This document shows positions 1 to 48,458 of a stretch of 64,000 bases of DNA, piece after piece. The DNA is from Latrodectus hesperus (Eukaryota; Arthropoda; Arachnida; Araneae; Theridiidae). Every line of letters begins with the position of its first letter. Positions within the stretch are counted from its first letter, which is position 1. The notes under the pieces were generated by a model. The model saw only the letters and a list, made by a program, of their open reading frames with translations, was not told the DNA's origin and did no database searches. Location: contig CM075851.1 in the NCBI GenBank assembly GCA_037975125.1, positions 127,332,981 to 127,396,980 of the forward strand, read 5' to 3'. A program made the translations under genes and the position numbers.

Positions 1-190
1 AGAGGAAATTTCCTTCAGACCATTACACCCATGGTAACTGTTCAATGATCGACCACAGGACTTTGATTCTACAAATTTAACGAGCACGTATATCGCATGG
101 GTCTCGGTGGGTCTTTGGCGGTATTGGGAATCGAACTCCGTCTTTCTGGACAGAAGGCTGATGCCCTAACCACTTGGCTACCATGGCCTT
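1..190 (-). mobile_element. tRNA-derived SINE, partial (runs off the left edge)
   Basis: Read on the minus strand, this begins near 190 with a tRNA-like head: an A box (TAGCCAAGTGG) and a B box (GTTCGATTCCC). From about position 85 down to 1 it continues into a body closely matching the SINE at 3180-3496 on the plus strand. Both share the segment containing AGTCCTGTGGTCG and CAGTTACCATGGGTG. The head here differs from that of the 3180 copy, so this looks like a composite or dimeric SINE. The 3' end lies outside the window. Confidence 0.7.
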
Positions 191-1501
191 TCTGTACAGT
201 GTAAGAATATTAAGGATGCCTGCACTCAATCCCTATATTTTAAATTATATTAATAAATGGTCCAAATATTCTAAGATTCCGTTTAACGCTTCAAAACCGA
301 AAGTTAAGATAAAATGATTGCATAATCCTATGCCATTTAGTCAGTTCTCGGGAGTGTTCCCATTAAAGAAGTTCAAAAAGGATTAAGTGTTTTAACTTTA
401 TAATAGGTATTAAACTACAGTAAAAGTAGCATGTTTTTCAAGTGAGAAAATTCTTCTTAGGCTTTTGCGAATTTCTAAAATCATTAATGATGTCAAAGTT
501 AATGTTCTTAAAATCCTTTTTTAACTGAAGCGTTGTTCTACTCATCTCGTATGTCACAAGAATTTGAGAAAACTCGTTAGAGAAGAAAATAAATTGTTAA
601 CTTCTTAGAAGTACTTAAAGGAAGTTTCTTCTTATAATTCAGGGTTATAGTAGAATCGGCAGCTAAGACACTTTTTCCTGTTTTCGGTCTTCCCCTTAAT
701 GGCTTAATACTGTTAAATAATTTTCAGACTACAGTTAAAATGTGTGTCTTCACCAAAAATCCTTATAATACTTTAAGTAAATACCCGATTTTTTCACCCG
801 CCATATAGGAAGCCTGTGATTGTTGCTTCTTATGTAAAGGAAGTTTTATAGAATTATAGCACTATTTGTTTCACGAATGTTAACAAGCTGAATGGAAGGA
901 TTGGCCTTGTTGTCGTGTTATTTATGAAAAAATGAGAGTTTAACGGTCCAATATGGAATATGAAATAGATGTTCAAATTTCCAAATTGAATCTTGCTAAC
1001 TTATGGATGCAAAATAAATGTTTAAACCTTGCTATCAAATGTATACAAAATAATTATCCTAAGAATAGAACTCTTGAAACAAAAGTAACTTATTTGTACA
1101 CATTCGCTGTCTTTTTTTACACTTGCCGGCAATTTAAAACAGAAAAGCTGGTAATAACATCCATACCATTAAAAAGGCAATTAAACCTTTTATGAATGTT
1201 TATTTTCTATCGTTCCAGGAAACACAAGTATTCGTAGTGATGAAAAAACAATCTAATTGGCTACCCTTCATAGTATTGATTTTGTCTTCTCTTACCTGAA
1301 ATCTTACTAGAAACATATTGCTCGAGGAAAAAGTGCAATTGACTTAAAATATTGAACACTTTGTGTATTTAAATGCACAGTGAACTAATAAGTTTTTCTC
1401 CAGAATTTCATAACGTCTGAAATTTAAATACTTCTAGGATTTTACGTTGACTCAAGTAATAACTGTTCTGAGAATTTCAAAAGTTATTTATTTCTTTTTA
1501 G
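191..1501. other. Spacer with no recognised gene
   Basis: AT-rich sequence. The only longish reading frame (953-1195, plus, 80 codons) has low-complexity AT-driven composition and resembles no family I know, so it is not called as a gene. No RNA gene or transposon end was seen. Confidence 0.5.
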
Positions 1502-1658
1502 TATCGTGGCCATTGGTATTTATGCTTGTAGTAATGTCGTGGAAGATTTTGAACACGTTATACAAGATGTAAGTAGGTGGCAGAATGGTTTTCAGAACCG
1601 AAATGTGACCCTACATTTGTTGGCCTACATTGCTGATTCACAACTGTTTATCATTTAA
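1502..1658 (+). other. Exon-like open segment, unidentified
   Basis: A plausible acceptor (TTCTTTTTAG, ending at 1501) is followed by 51 open codons and a TAA at 1656-1658. A possible donor (GATGTAAGTAG) lies inside. The predicted residues, including DFEHVIQDVSRW and VTLHLLAYIAD, look more protein-like than the surrounding AT-rich translations. No partner exon or start codon was found. It may be a fragment of an old transposase. I cannot name it. Confidence 0.2.
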
Positions 1659-1891
1659 CTAATTATTTTGTTGTTATTGTCTTGAAATTATTTTTATGAA
1701 TTAATGAATTTACTTTCGAACGTTACTTGGTAGACTCTAAGGTACATGATATTTCTTATTTGACTTTCTTTAATAAAAATATAACAAATGCGCATTAGCA
1801 TAAGAAATTGAATGTGATTTCGCAACAGCAGAGCAAATTAGATACTGATGGATGTATACTCACCAAAGTTAAGAGAGTTAAATTTAACTTA

Positions 1892-2130
<239 letters not shown>

Positions 2131-3179
2131 GATTCTAAAGACTGGGCTGTGAGGCAGAAGTCAATTCAATTCAAAAGATTACCTGCCCCTTAACATTACC
2201 CTGACATCCATAATGAAAAATTGAAGATTATTTAGAAAAGCGGAATCTTTAGCTATTTGCATCAATTTTAAATTCAACTGTTGAATTTTCGATAGATCTA
2301 GAGCTTCAAGTTTGTTGGGTTGGGAATTTTAATGATCAGGATAACTCTCTTCATTCTACAATATTTGTAAATCAAGATCCCAAAAGATTGGTAAATATCT
2401 TCATTGAACATTCTTTTAACAACATTCAAAACTACAAACACAATTGAAACCATATCAATTTAACGACATGTCTCTAATCTTCTAAATCCTTTAGATTACA
2501 AGTTATCGAATAATGAAAATTCCTTATTTATTATAACCTATATATATGATACAATGATTATGACTTAAACAATCTAATAAAGCTACTCTAAAATAATTTT
2601 CTTCTGAAATAAATTCAAATTTAAAACAATTATATTCCTGTCCAAGAATCTTGTATAAATTATACAATAAAGATACTTAGATACGGTTTAAAATGAAAAT
2701 ATCATCGTAGACAACGGTATGTCTACAAAGTCACATTATTTGAATAAAATTCTTATTAGTTACGCACATGAAGACAAAAATTTACCTCTAGTTGTAAAAT
2801 GCGATTTACATTTATTTATTTTTGTTTTATTCTTATAAACATGAAGAAAATGTTTTGTATATACTAGTTATAACTTATCCGTATTTGGCTGTAATCAAGC
2901 GAGAATTTGAAAAATTATAAAGTAAACCTCTTTTACATATAAATTGTATATAATTCAATATTAATTACATAACATAACAATCCATTCTATGTACTCATTT
3001 ATCTTCTCTACTAATCCATCTGATCTGAAATCAGATTCTTTGTTATAAGAGGGATTTTAAATAGAAGGATAATTTTTTAAAATAAAAACTTCCTGATATT
3101 AACATTAATGTTTAAAAATGCTCCTTGAATAGCAGTAGAATAAGTTTGGTTTTATGTTAAATAATCTTAACTTTTCGGA

Positions 3180-3496
3180 GGGGCTGTGGTAGCCTAGTGG
3201 TAGGGTGCTTGTTAAATCTGTGGAATCGAAAGTCCTGTGGTCGGTCGTTGAGCAGTTACCATGGGTGCAATGGTCTGGAGAAATTTTCTCCCCCTTCAGA
3301 TCACTGCCAAAATTGAGGGAGTAGATCATCTGGTGCTGCTATCTATCGGAGGATTTGTAGAGTAAGAAGTCATACTTTCATCCTTTATGGTGCTTTGATT
3401 AAAACGAAAGACGCTCTCAATTGACTTAAATTCGCATAGTCAAGGCATAGCGAGCTTGGCTTGTCCAAGTGTCATTACGCTAACTAACACAACAAC
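3180..3496 (+). mobile_element. tRNA-derived SINE with 11-bp target-site duplication
   Basis: Flanked by direct repeats AACTTTTCGGA at 3169-3179 and 3497-3507. The head carries an A-box-like TAGCCTAGTGG and a weak B box around GAATCGAAAGTCC. The tail is ACAACAACAAC. The homologous place upstream of gene B (about 28900) has no insert, so this copy arrived after the duplication. Its body matches the partial copy at 1-85 on the opposite strand. Confidence 0.85.
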
Positions 3497-4858
3497 AACT
3501 TTTCGGAAAACGTTTTCTGGTGGGGAATTCAGTAGCCTGCATGCTGCAATCATAAAGCTAAAGTTTTTGTAAGCATTTAATAATCATTGTTGTGACACTG
3601 AAAGCGAAGTAGAAACCGTAAGTTTTCTCAAACTTAAACAATTTCATTGAAAACTGTTAATCAGTTTCTTATGTTTTAATCAATTTCTAAAAAGAATTAA
3701 AAAAATATCTGTCTGAGAAACAAAATATTCTTATATGTTCAACAATGTTAAGTAAAAGAAGCAAATGTATTCACTGTTATTCTCCTTATGAACTATGGCT
3801 TTCATTGAAAACATAAAATCTAATATTACGAATATAGTAAGCTACCCCAAATCCAAAAACGTATTAGAAATTTTGTGGGTATATAATATTAGACTTATCT
3901 TGTATTTTAAATATGATAAAAAACGCTATCACACAGTAATTGATTTTGTACATCTTCAAGCTAAAGTTCGCAGAATAACACCTCATAATTCGAATCATAT
4001 AATATCATAAAAGGGGAAGAAAGATATACATGCTTTCATATTAATATTGAGAATAAGTTTAAAATGTTTTCATTCGAAATACTTCCTTTAGATTGATTAT
4101 AATATAGAATTAGTTGATTAGAATTTGTTAGTATACAAAATGCTTTCTTTAGATTTGGCAAGGATAAAAATTTAAAAATGAAATGCACAGTCATTTAAAT
4201 TATTATTGAAATGAACAAGAATAAGGATTTAAGAAAGCCCTCCCTATATTTTCGTAAATACCAAATTTAATTTTTCAGTGATTTTTAATATTAATATTTA
4301 AATTGTTAGCGCTCTCTTTGAGTATTATCTTTCAGGCATTAAATATAAGTTCCATATCTACTTATATAAACTTCTAGAACATATGGTGCACATTTGTGTA
4401 AAATAAGCTTACTTGAAATACATATCTGAATTTTAATATAAGTAATATTATTTGGAAATTTCAATATATATTTTATGTAAAGTATAATATTTATTCCTTA
4501 TTTACGTAATTGTTCAATTTTAAAACATGAATTGCAAGAGTTTTGTAATTTTTTTAAAAATAAACATATAACTTAGAATTAAAAAACGTGACTAACAAAA
4601 TACTTCTTTTTGCTTATCGCTAAAATAAATTCATAGACATGGAATAATATTTGCTTACTATATCTCGTACCATTCAGCTGTATTGAAATTATGCTAATTC
4701 TTGTCAGCATATTTATATAAATGTTCCAGATGTAATGATTATTTTAGTTTTGGCAAACAAAGTTTTATAAGGATGTTTGTTGTGTTTTAGCACTAGTGTT
4801 CTAGCATTTATAGTCCGAGGGATCGCATTTGCAGCTGGAATTGGGAAAAATTGGGAAA

Positions 4859-24365
<19,507 letters not shown>

Positions 24366-27080
24366 TTTGGTATATGTTTGATATTAATCAACTTGAAAAT
24401 CATAGCCCAAGCCATGAAAATCATCTATAAAGGGGAGAACAAGATTTTTCAAGAATATATTACAATTTGCTTAAAACATGATCAAATTGCTTCAAATATG
24501 ATTTGTTATACATGTAATCACTGAAAGTAAATATGTAACTGAAAATGATTAAAGATGATTTCCTTTTTGTTATTGATGCTGTTATGAGGCTGAATTAAAT
24601 TTGTGCCGTGAATGTATCGCGCACCATATTAGCAATCAAACATTTATCATCTTCTATGATTGCATATAACATAACATTAGATTTACATGAACATTTTATA
24701 AGCGAAAACACATAGTAACAATCTCAATAGCCAGTTCTACATCCTTTTTTTCAGAATCCAGCCGAACAGCCCGCATTTTCCTCTTCTCTTTCTAAACTAG
24801 GTTTTGCTGCCTCCTCTCAGTTATTTCTTTTCCTTTTATTTATTCAGAGTCTTAATTAGAATGTAATACTAATTTAAATTCAATTTAAGTTAAGTAAATG
24901 TGAAAATACATTTTTAAAATTTTCTATTTAGACAGATTTAAGCATGCTATAAAATTGTTAAGATATCATTATCGGTACTTATTTGAAACTAAGGTTCATA
25001 GTTAATTCAGAAAAAGTTCTCTTTGGTAAAGTACTATTTCACAGTTAATTATTATTTAAGAATTAAAAAAAATTGCATGGATACTATTTTAATGAAATGT
25101 TGATTACTGAGATGACCTAAAGCGTTCATTTTAGGTATCATTTTAAAACCGCTTGCTTAACAAACGAGAAAAGTATATTTCAAGACTTGTAAGTTAATTC
25201 ATTAATGAATTACTAAAGTATACCACTGGAAACCAAGTTTTCTTTCAATTAAGAAGTTATAAATTAATGAACACAGATAAAAAAATATGTGCGATAAATG
25301 AGCCTGTTACGTATGAGAAATACTTTAATATTAATATAGATTAATACTGTTACTCTACATATTTATTACAATATTGGGATTTCACATAGTTACAAAAATA
25401 ATTGACGACTTTAGACTGAAAGATTATTGAAGCGAAAAGATGACCAATTAAGCTGGTGTTCATTGTCGAAGTCTCCGGGGATATAAGAGCAAGTCGAAAA
25501 GAATAAAATTTGACACTAAGAGGTAAACTGATAGCTGAGCTAAGGTGGAGTAAGAATTGCCGACTCTTTTGTAGGATCATTTCTGACATCTTAATATATG
25601 CGGTCCTTAAGAAAAAACACAATACAAACTTAACAAACATTTAATTATAAATAAAGATTTTACTACAGATAAGAAATCCCGTATTACATTAGTGAGATCA
25701 CCACAATAGTGCGGAATTTTATTGTTGAAAATCAATTACGGTTGCTGCACTGAGAGCCCAGGTAAGCTGTGCTTCACGCAGTCATGTTTGTCTATTCAGC
25801 CAGGTGGAGAGTTGTAATAGGCGGTGATGCAGGTACATTACCACCTCAGAGTTATAGATCAACGACGTCAAAAACTGAACTGAACTGCTGATTCTCAAAT
25901 GACAAATGAACAGTTACGTAGAACGGAATGTTTGGTGGAACGAGAGTGATTTCAAGGAAAGAGCTGGAAAAGGAATCCTTTTTCTGATTTTTTTCTGAGT
26001 CATCGTTCACATGCTTCCCAGAGAAATCTGGTTCTTATGAACCAGAAGTCGATTAAAATTTCAGAATAATCAGATAAAGAGTCAATCGCAAATGAATTAT
26101 CAATGTCTAGTTAATTGTGGTATTTCTAGTAAAATTCTTATCTGATAGTAAAATTTTAAACTTATTTTGAAATGCACACTTTTTAATTGCTCTAAATTAA
26201 AAAACGAAATGAACTTAAAATGTAAAAAAGTTAACCATTTTAATGCTCAAGAAGTAATTAAAATGCTCACATAATTTGAAATAACATAGATAGGTTAAAA
26301 TTTAACATATCAACAAGCTGAATTTTTTTACTAAATACTGAGGGTTCATTTAGTATAACTCTTATAAGAACTTTCAGGTTATGACTGGTACACTTCATTT
26401 CCACCTCAAAAGAGTAACCAAAAAAAATATTTCCACAATACTTGTGAATTAGATCACATATTTCCAGTATTTAATATTTTTGAAGAAATAATAAAAAGAG
26501 AAACCACTTACATATCTTGATTTTTCAATGTTGAGGCAAAAAGTGAGTAATCAAAACAGGACAATATATTGAATTTCGTTGAAGGGTATCTCCTAATGTT
26601 TACAAATGATTCAAATTTGAAGAAGAAGTGGGATAAGGAATGGTGGTATATTCAGAATCTGAGCTACAAATCGCCTGAGTGCTTAGTTTCAGATCGTGAA
26701 CGAAGTATATATGACTGAAGCTACTTTGTAGAAAGCCATTCAAGTGCCACTACCACAATGCCTTTCTACAAGCATCTAGTCAGCTAATCAATGTACTTTA
26801 ATCTGTAACCAATATATTAAACATATGCTCATTAGCATTAGAAAAGTAAGACCTAACTACAGCAAACCAGATGGTTAAAAGCGCAACAAGGTCAAGAATT
26901 AAATGAAATAGCATAGGTACTTGATAGAAAATATAATACCGTCAATTGATTTTTCACATGTCACACACACATTACTATATTCTGTTGTTATATTCAATCC
27001 CTACTTAATGGCTAAGTATTGTATTATTGGCAAGCAAAAGGAAACAGTTGTTCAGTAGATATATAAATATTTATAACCTG
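24366..27080. other. 3' UTR of elongase A and spacer between the two elongase genes
   Basis: The first 85 bp align to the 3' flank of gene B (shared AAATCATAGCCCA). Sequence at about 24780-25110 aligns to 51000-51540. The block 25680-26060 is richer in G+C than its surroundings and may be an unrecognised insertion. The minus-strand frame 25640-25350 resembles no known protein. No polyadenylation site was fixed with confidence. Confidence 0.5.
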
Positions 27081-27425
27081 ATAATAAAGATTAATAGAAA
27101 AAATATTTCATCTCTTTAAAGTAAATAGGAATGAGATATTTTTTTCATTATAAAAGATGGCCTATTCCGATCATATTTTTACGAGTTCATGAGCTAATAT
27201 TAAAGGTTAATAGAAGTAATATCGCTTCTCTTTAAATTAAATATGATTGAAATATTTTTTTCATTATAAAAGATGGCCTATTCCGGTCATATTTTTACGA
27301 GTTCATGAGTGAATAATAAAGGTTAATAAAAGAAATATCTCATCCCTTTAAATTGAATAGAAAGGAGATAATTTTTTTCATTATAGAAGATAACCTATTC
27401 CCGTCTTATTTATACGAGCTTCACA
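27081..27425. repeat. Tandem repeat, three copies of a unit of about 115 bp
   Basis: Three successive imperfect copies share TTTTTTTCATTATAAAAGAT, then GGCCTATTCC, then CATATTTTTACGAGTTCA. The third copy is the most diverged. It abuts the left end of the second duplication unit (about 27440). Confidence 0.9.
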
Positions 27426-27599
27426 TATCTGATTTAAAGAAAGAATTTTGAATCCGACGTCAACTCCGTCGCCAGAATTACCTTCGCCTTAACATTATCC
27501 TTATATCTTCAATGAAAGTGTGAAGATTATTTAAAATAGCAGAATGTTGAGCTACAAACAATAAGAGCCAAACAAAACAGTTGAAGTTTTGATCAACCA

Positions 27600-29847
27600 T
27601 GAATTTCAAGTTATTCGGATTGAGAGTTCTTCTCCAACATAGATAAGAATAATTTTTCACAACATGTATATAAATTAAGATCTCAAAAGATTAACAAATA
27701 TTTATATTGAACTGGAAAGCACTCAAAATTACAAAGACATTTGAAACATATCAATTCAGAGATATGTTTCAAACTAACATTATGGATTCCTTAGATCACA
27801 ATCTATCAATTTATGAATGTGACCAGTTTATTAATCAATGATGCAATGACTGTGATAAAGCAATCTGAAAATAAACCTCCTTCTTGCATTGTTATTTATT
27901 GTAAGCAACTCTTGAATCAAGTTGTCCTTTGTTAGAACCATTAAGCCAAGAGTTGGTTCTGTTCGGTACCGTTAGGAATTCTAAAAGTTCCTCTACATTG
28001 TCATTGTCAAACTGGTAGGAGGTAAAAGTTGATTTTCTGGACTATCCTCTGTCCCTACTTAATCGAAAAATGTAAATTTGCGCACGCTTGTAAGTGTTTG
28101 ATGTTTTTTACTCGTATTTAAATTATGGATTATAGAGGAAATTATAATAAATTTCTACCCAAAAGATATATTACACACACACACACATTGCATGTCTCAT
28201 ACTAATCATAAAATACCGACTCAATTTACGTTCCTTTAATTTATATTATTTTATTATTATGAGATATATTATTACGAAGGTTCTTTTGTTAGGGATCTTT
28301 GTAATATGTCTGCATTTAATTCATATATCATTAATAAAACGAAATATATTTAACATAATTTCGAATTGCACTCTGTAATTCTAGAAGTCATTTTTGTTAA
28401 AATGAATAAAATTTAATATATGAATTACTTATTTTGATACACTTATGTTTTATTAAATTCAGATTATTTAGTGAGTTTCTCACTAAGTGCTTAGTCTGAA
28501 TGCCATTTGTGAAATTTAAAATTTAAAGATGTGGGATTTTTATCAATTTTAAAGTTTCAATACTTATAAAAGAAAAGGGAAAGAACCATAAGAACTATTT
28601 AATATGTCAATATGATGATTATGGATTAGAGTTATTTCAACTTCAAATATTATGTTCTTAAAAATTTATCTTAGAATTTTATGATAGTGTTATAGAAAGG
28701 AAGAATTAGGTTTTTTCTCGATTATTTTCAATTAGATATTTTATTCCTTAGTCTGAATTTTCATGTTACAAGAGTGATTTTCAATAAGAAGGATAAGGAT
28801 AGCTTTTAAAGTAAAAAAAATTATGATATTAACATTAATGGTTAGGAATACTCTTTGAATAGCAGCGGAATAATTTTGGTATTGTGGTAAAAAATCTAAA
28901 CCGCTTAGACGGTTTTCCTTGATGGAGATTTCAGTAGCCTGCAATCAAAAAGTTAAGCTTCTTTATAAGGGGTTTTATAAATATTCATAATTCATTATCC
29001 TGTACTATCAGTAGAAAGTGACACCCAAAGCACAATAAAAACTACAAGCTTCTTCAAAGCATAAGAAACTCCAATGAAATTGATTAATAACTTTATGTTT
29101 TAATCAATTTCTGTAAAGAATTAAAATATCCATTTGAGATACAAAGTACTCTTATACGTTCGTCAGTGTTATGTAAAAGAAGCAGATTTATTTTCCTTAA
29201 TAGTTGTGGTGTTCGAAGAAAATATAAAATTGAATATTACGGATACAGAATATCGAAAAACGTATCAGATATATTATAAGTAAGACTTATCTTGTATTCA
29301 AAATCTGATAGAACGCAATCAGTGATTACATTTATACATCTGCAAGCTTAATTTTTAAAAAAAAACAAGTCATAAATCTGTAATTATTATATCAGAAAAG
29401 GTGAAAAAGATTATATTAAGATATTTAGAATACATTTAAGATGACTTCTTACGAAATGCTTCCTGCTTAACATTTAGTTAATCCAAATTCGCAGCTATCT
29501 CTATAATACTCACATCATTTGTAGAATTTCCGTTATTTAAAATATCTTCTTTCAAAATGATTCCCGATCTATATTTATTTAATAAAAATCTGCAGGTGTC
29601 TATAATACATACATCATTCGTAGAATTTCCTTGTCCGTCTTTTGCAAACGTCAAAAAATATTTGATTTTCTTCTCGTGTCATTCAGCAGTATTGGCATAG
29701 TGCTAATTGTTATTAGAATAAATAAAAGCATAAATGATACATAAGATATTTATAAAGGTATGAGAGAGGCGCACAAATAAACTATTTTATTGTATTACTC
29801 AAGTTACTTCATTCAAGTTACTTCCACTCAAGTTATTTCATTTTCAG
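27600..29847. other. Upstream region of elongase B
   Basis: Aligned in pieces to 2150-4819. A block at about 27900-28100, with higher G+C (TTGGTTCTGTTCGGTACCG and following), has no match upstream of gene A and could hold a promoter, a 5' UTR exon or an insertion. I could not choose between these. A short CA tract lies at 28173-28187. Confidence 0.4.
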
Positions 29848-29876
29848 GGATTCCATTTGCAACTGGAAGTGTGAAA

Positions 29877-43135
<13,259 letters not shown>

Positions 43136-43626
43136 TTTGGTGAAGGTTTGATTTTAATCAAAATGGAAATCATAGCCCAGGCCATGAAACTCATCTATCA
43201 AGTGAACTTGATTTATAAGAATACTCTACTATTTATTTTAAACGTGATCAACTGCTTTACATATAACTCGGTAAGCATGTAATATAAAAAAATCTGTATC
43301 TAAAAATGACTTTACAGGCTTCATTTTACACTAATAATGGCAAAATAACAGAAGGTAGAAAAGTAATGGATTGTAGAAAGTACATATTTTATAAATGTAT
43401 TTCCAACGTGATATTATAATTTAAAATTGGCATTGATAAAAATTTAAATCTTTGTTACATTTTTATTTGAGGAGCAATTTTTATAAGGAACATTAAAATA
43501 TTTTTCTAACAAAATATTAATTTCTCTTTATTTTGATTCAAGTGCTTAGATTTTTACTCTTTTTATGACTTTCAAGTATGTTAAGAACTTTACAATGTAC
43601 ATTGATGTGTGTGTGTATCAAAAAGT

Positions 43627-43632
43627 AATAAA
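43627..43632 (+). promoter_or_regulatory. Candidate polyadenylation signal of elongase B
   Basis: AATAAA about 490 bp after the stop codon, preceded by a TG-rich run. In such AT-rich DNA this hexamer is common, so the assignment is weak. Confidence 0.3.
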
Positions 43633-43639
43633 TTCTTAC

Positions 43640-44866
43640 ATTTTAACTTCTCATGTTGTAGGTCATGCATCATTTTAGTTGTTAAATCACAAAAGAAACA
43701 TTTTTTATTTACAAATAATATTTAAAATTCATTAATGTTATTTAAAAAGTTTATTAGCTCAATCTAGGTTCGTTTGAAGCCGATATAAATAACAGTATAT
43801 TCAATACTTCATTTAGAGTTTAGTTTTTAAACTATTAAATCAAAATGCTTTAATATTAGTGTATAAATTGCGCTTATGTAAATAATTATACGATGATTTA
43901 CTTCCTGTTAAAATTAAGTCAACGCTAGAAATTTTAATTTCAGGTAAAAGAGACTTTCTTAGTTTTCTACAACGAGGAGAAATTTTGACTTCAATCAAAT
44001 TACAATATCATACTTAATAAAAATAAATAAAAAAAGTTTGCAAACACATTGGGATAAGTGTATATTTTATAGTAAGTGTGATTAATTAATTCGGTGATTA
44101 TATGTATAATTAACTACCTGTGATTAATTGTAATCCCGTCACTAAATTTAATAAATAGGATGAATTCTTGAATATTAAAGACTTTTACTAGTTAGTTTAT
44201 CAAAACCCCAATTTATGATGGAAAATGTAAAAAATTCCAATTACCTTTTCAAGTAATAATATCTTAATTTGAAAATAAAATTATCTAGTAATATTAAGGA
44301 CTTCGTTCTTAAGAATTTGAAGAAGATCGTGATGACTTAGGTTAAAAGTTAACAATGATATTTTAGCTTAACATTTTAAGTAAAAGGTGTACTCTACTTT
44401 CATTTGATATCACGAAACAAATATATTAGGTAAAAGAATAAGTTACATAAGTCGTAAAATATGTCGAAAAATACAAAATGATCAAAATTCCTGAGATTAT
44501 AAAATAAAAAAATTTTGTTTAAGTAAATACTTTACTTTTAGATATATCTAAAAAAGTAGCACAAAATTATTTAATAACTACTATTTCTATATAATTTTGT
44601 TGTATTAATTCAAAGACAAGGAAAGAAAACAATTTAGAATATTCGAACTTTTACAAAACAGTTTCATGATAAAAAAAATAACATAATTAAAAAAATATTT
44701 TTATATATAATTGCAATTTATATTTTCTTTATTTAGATACATTAGACTATTATAGCACTTATAATTACACAGTTTTCCATATTTTTCGCATTTGTACTTT
44801 TTAGATTTTTATTCTCCCTTGCAAACACATCGCTAATACCCCTGACCTTCAGAAACAGATAATTTT
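43640..44866. other. Spacer with nothing recognised
   Basis: AT-rich, with no coding, RNA or repeat signal seen. Confidence 0.5.
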
Positions 44867-45310
44867 CTAACACAATCTTGAAAAGATGTTGCTTGATATG
44901 AAAATCTTCAAGCAAGAGAATTTTTTCACAAATTTTGAAAAAAATTGGGTGTTTGACGCAATATAATTTGCAGAAGTCGGCAAGTTAAGAAGATGCATGA
45001 ACTGGTTTCTGATATACCAATGTGAAAAGTTTCCTTGTTTTGTTCTTAAAAGATAAATGTCTCCGTTTTTAGTTTCTATTTCTACCACTATCAATAAATT
45101 TTGTGAATAGTTTCTTTCTCTGTCCACATCTAGTATTTGTAGTTTTATCCCAAGACCAATATTATTACAAGAAAATTTAAGATTTAAAAATTTCCACAAC
45201 TTTTTTGCCTGTGATTCTAAACTTTCTTCAGGACTTATTCTAAGTTTTCTTATTTGTTCTTGCCTAGTTAAAATATCTATCTGGTTTAAATAGATCACTT
45301 CATAATCCAC
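44867..45310 (-). CDS. Unidentified ORF of 147 codons
   Basis: Longest non-repetitive uninterrupted frame outside the recognised genes and transposon remnants. The predicted protein mixes charged and hydrophobic residues (LTRQEQIRKLRISPEESLES, then NLLIVVEIETKNGDIYLL), unlike random AT translation. The C-terminal 35 residues look less constrained. A loose resemblance to the domain after the coiled coil of some LINE ORF1 proteins is possible but not convincing. No splice partner was found, though a second short frame (45778-45596) lies upstream on the same strand. It may be a transposon relic. Confidence 0.3.
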   Translation of the reverse strand: MDYEVIYLNQIDILTRQEQIRKLRISPEESLESQAKKLWKFLNLKFSCNNIGLGIKLQILDVDRERNYSQNLLIVVEIETKNGDIYLLRTKQGNFSHWYIRNQFMHLLNLPTSANYIASNTQFFSKFVKKFSCLKIFISSNIFSRLC

Positions 45311-47647
<2,337 letters not shown>

Positions 47648-48149
47648 CTTGAAAATGCTATGCATGTGACATCAAAAGAGGTAGTAATGGCATAGTTTGT
47701 ATTTTTATCTTTCAAAACATTACAATTAGTTACCACAGAAGAGCAATTATAAAATTTTAACATTTGTCATTTGTACAATTAAAAATACTGTAAAATTTTT
47801 GACCTGTGATATGGTTACAATAATAGGCCTTACTTTGGCAGAGTGAGAAGACTGTTCATGTTAGAATATTTTAAAATAAGTTCTGGTCTTTATTGAAAAA
47901 ACAACAGATAGGTTTTCTGTTTTTATTCCTTTTTGGTTGTATTTATTTATCTTGATTCGGGTGTTTTGCAGTTATCTTCCATTGTAATATATAAATAGAA
48001 TAATTCCTATAGATTTTCCGTGAAAAACAATGATCCTAGGCAATTGTTAAAAAACTTTACAAATAGCCTCAAAATTTTAAGGATTTATTATATATCACAT
48101 ATTTTGCGGCTAAGATGTTACAAAGAATTTACAAGTTTATACAAAATGC

Positions 48150-48447
48150 GTCGACCGATTGGCTGAGTGGTTAGCGTTCCTGACTACTGAGCTGTTGGTC
48201 CCAGGTTCGAATCCCGGTTCGGGCATGGATGTTTCTTTCCTTCTCTGTTCTCTCTGTCCTTTCTTATGTTGTATGAATGTGGCCCGCCCTATAAACGGGT
48301 TTGTGGTGGTATGGCGCTGGTAACGCTACTCGCCTCCGTGACTTGGTTCATAGGTGCCCGCTGGATAACGAGAAATGACTAGCAGTTTCTGGCCTTGTTG
48401 TGGCATAGGGTTCAGTCACACTTGTGTGCCCGCCATTGGATAAAAAA
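48150..48447 (+). mobile_element. tRNA-derived SINE with 11-bp target-site duplication
   Basis: Direct repeats ATACAAAATGC at 48139-48149 and 48448-48458. The tRNA-like head has an A box (TTGGCTGAGTGG) and a perfect B box (GGTTCGAATCC), followed by GGGCATGGATGT, CCCGCCCTATAAACGGG and an A-rich 3' end. The head is shared with the copies at 53197 (plus) and 7195 (minus). Confidence 0.9.
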
Positions 48448-48458
48448 ATACAAAATGC

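Noticed and set aside
953..1195. 80-codon plus-strand ORF
   Set aside because: AT-driven composition, no family resemblance and no splice context. It is within the length expected by chance for this much sequence.
25350..25640. 96-codon minus-strand ORF between the elongase genes
   Set aside because: No recognisable motif. It could be part of an unknown insertion, but coding potential cannot be supported.
28173..28187. Start of a CRISPR-like or regularly spaced repeat
   Set aside because: It is only a short CA tract. No regularly interspaced direct repeats occur anywhere in the window, and the DNA is clearly eukaryotic.
48150..48230. Possible functional tRNA gene
   Set aside because: The A and B boxes are good, but the segment is the head of a SINE with target-site duplications, and it does not form a complete tRNA acceptor stem. 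The same holds at 53197 and 7195.
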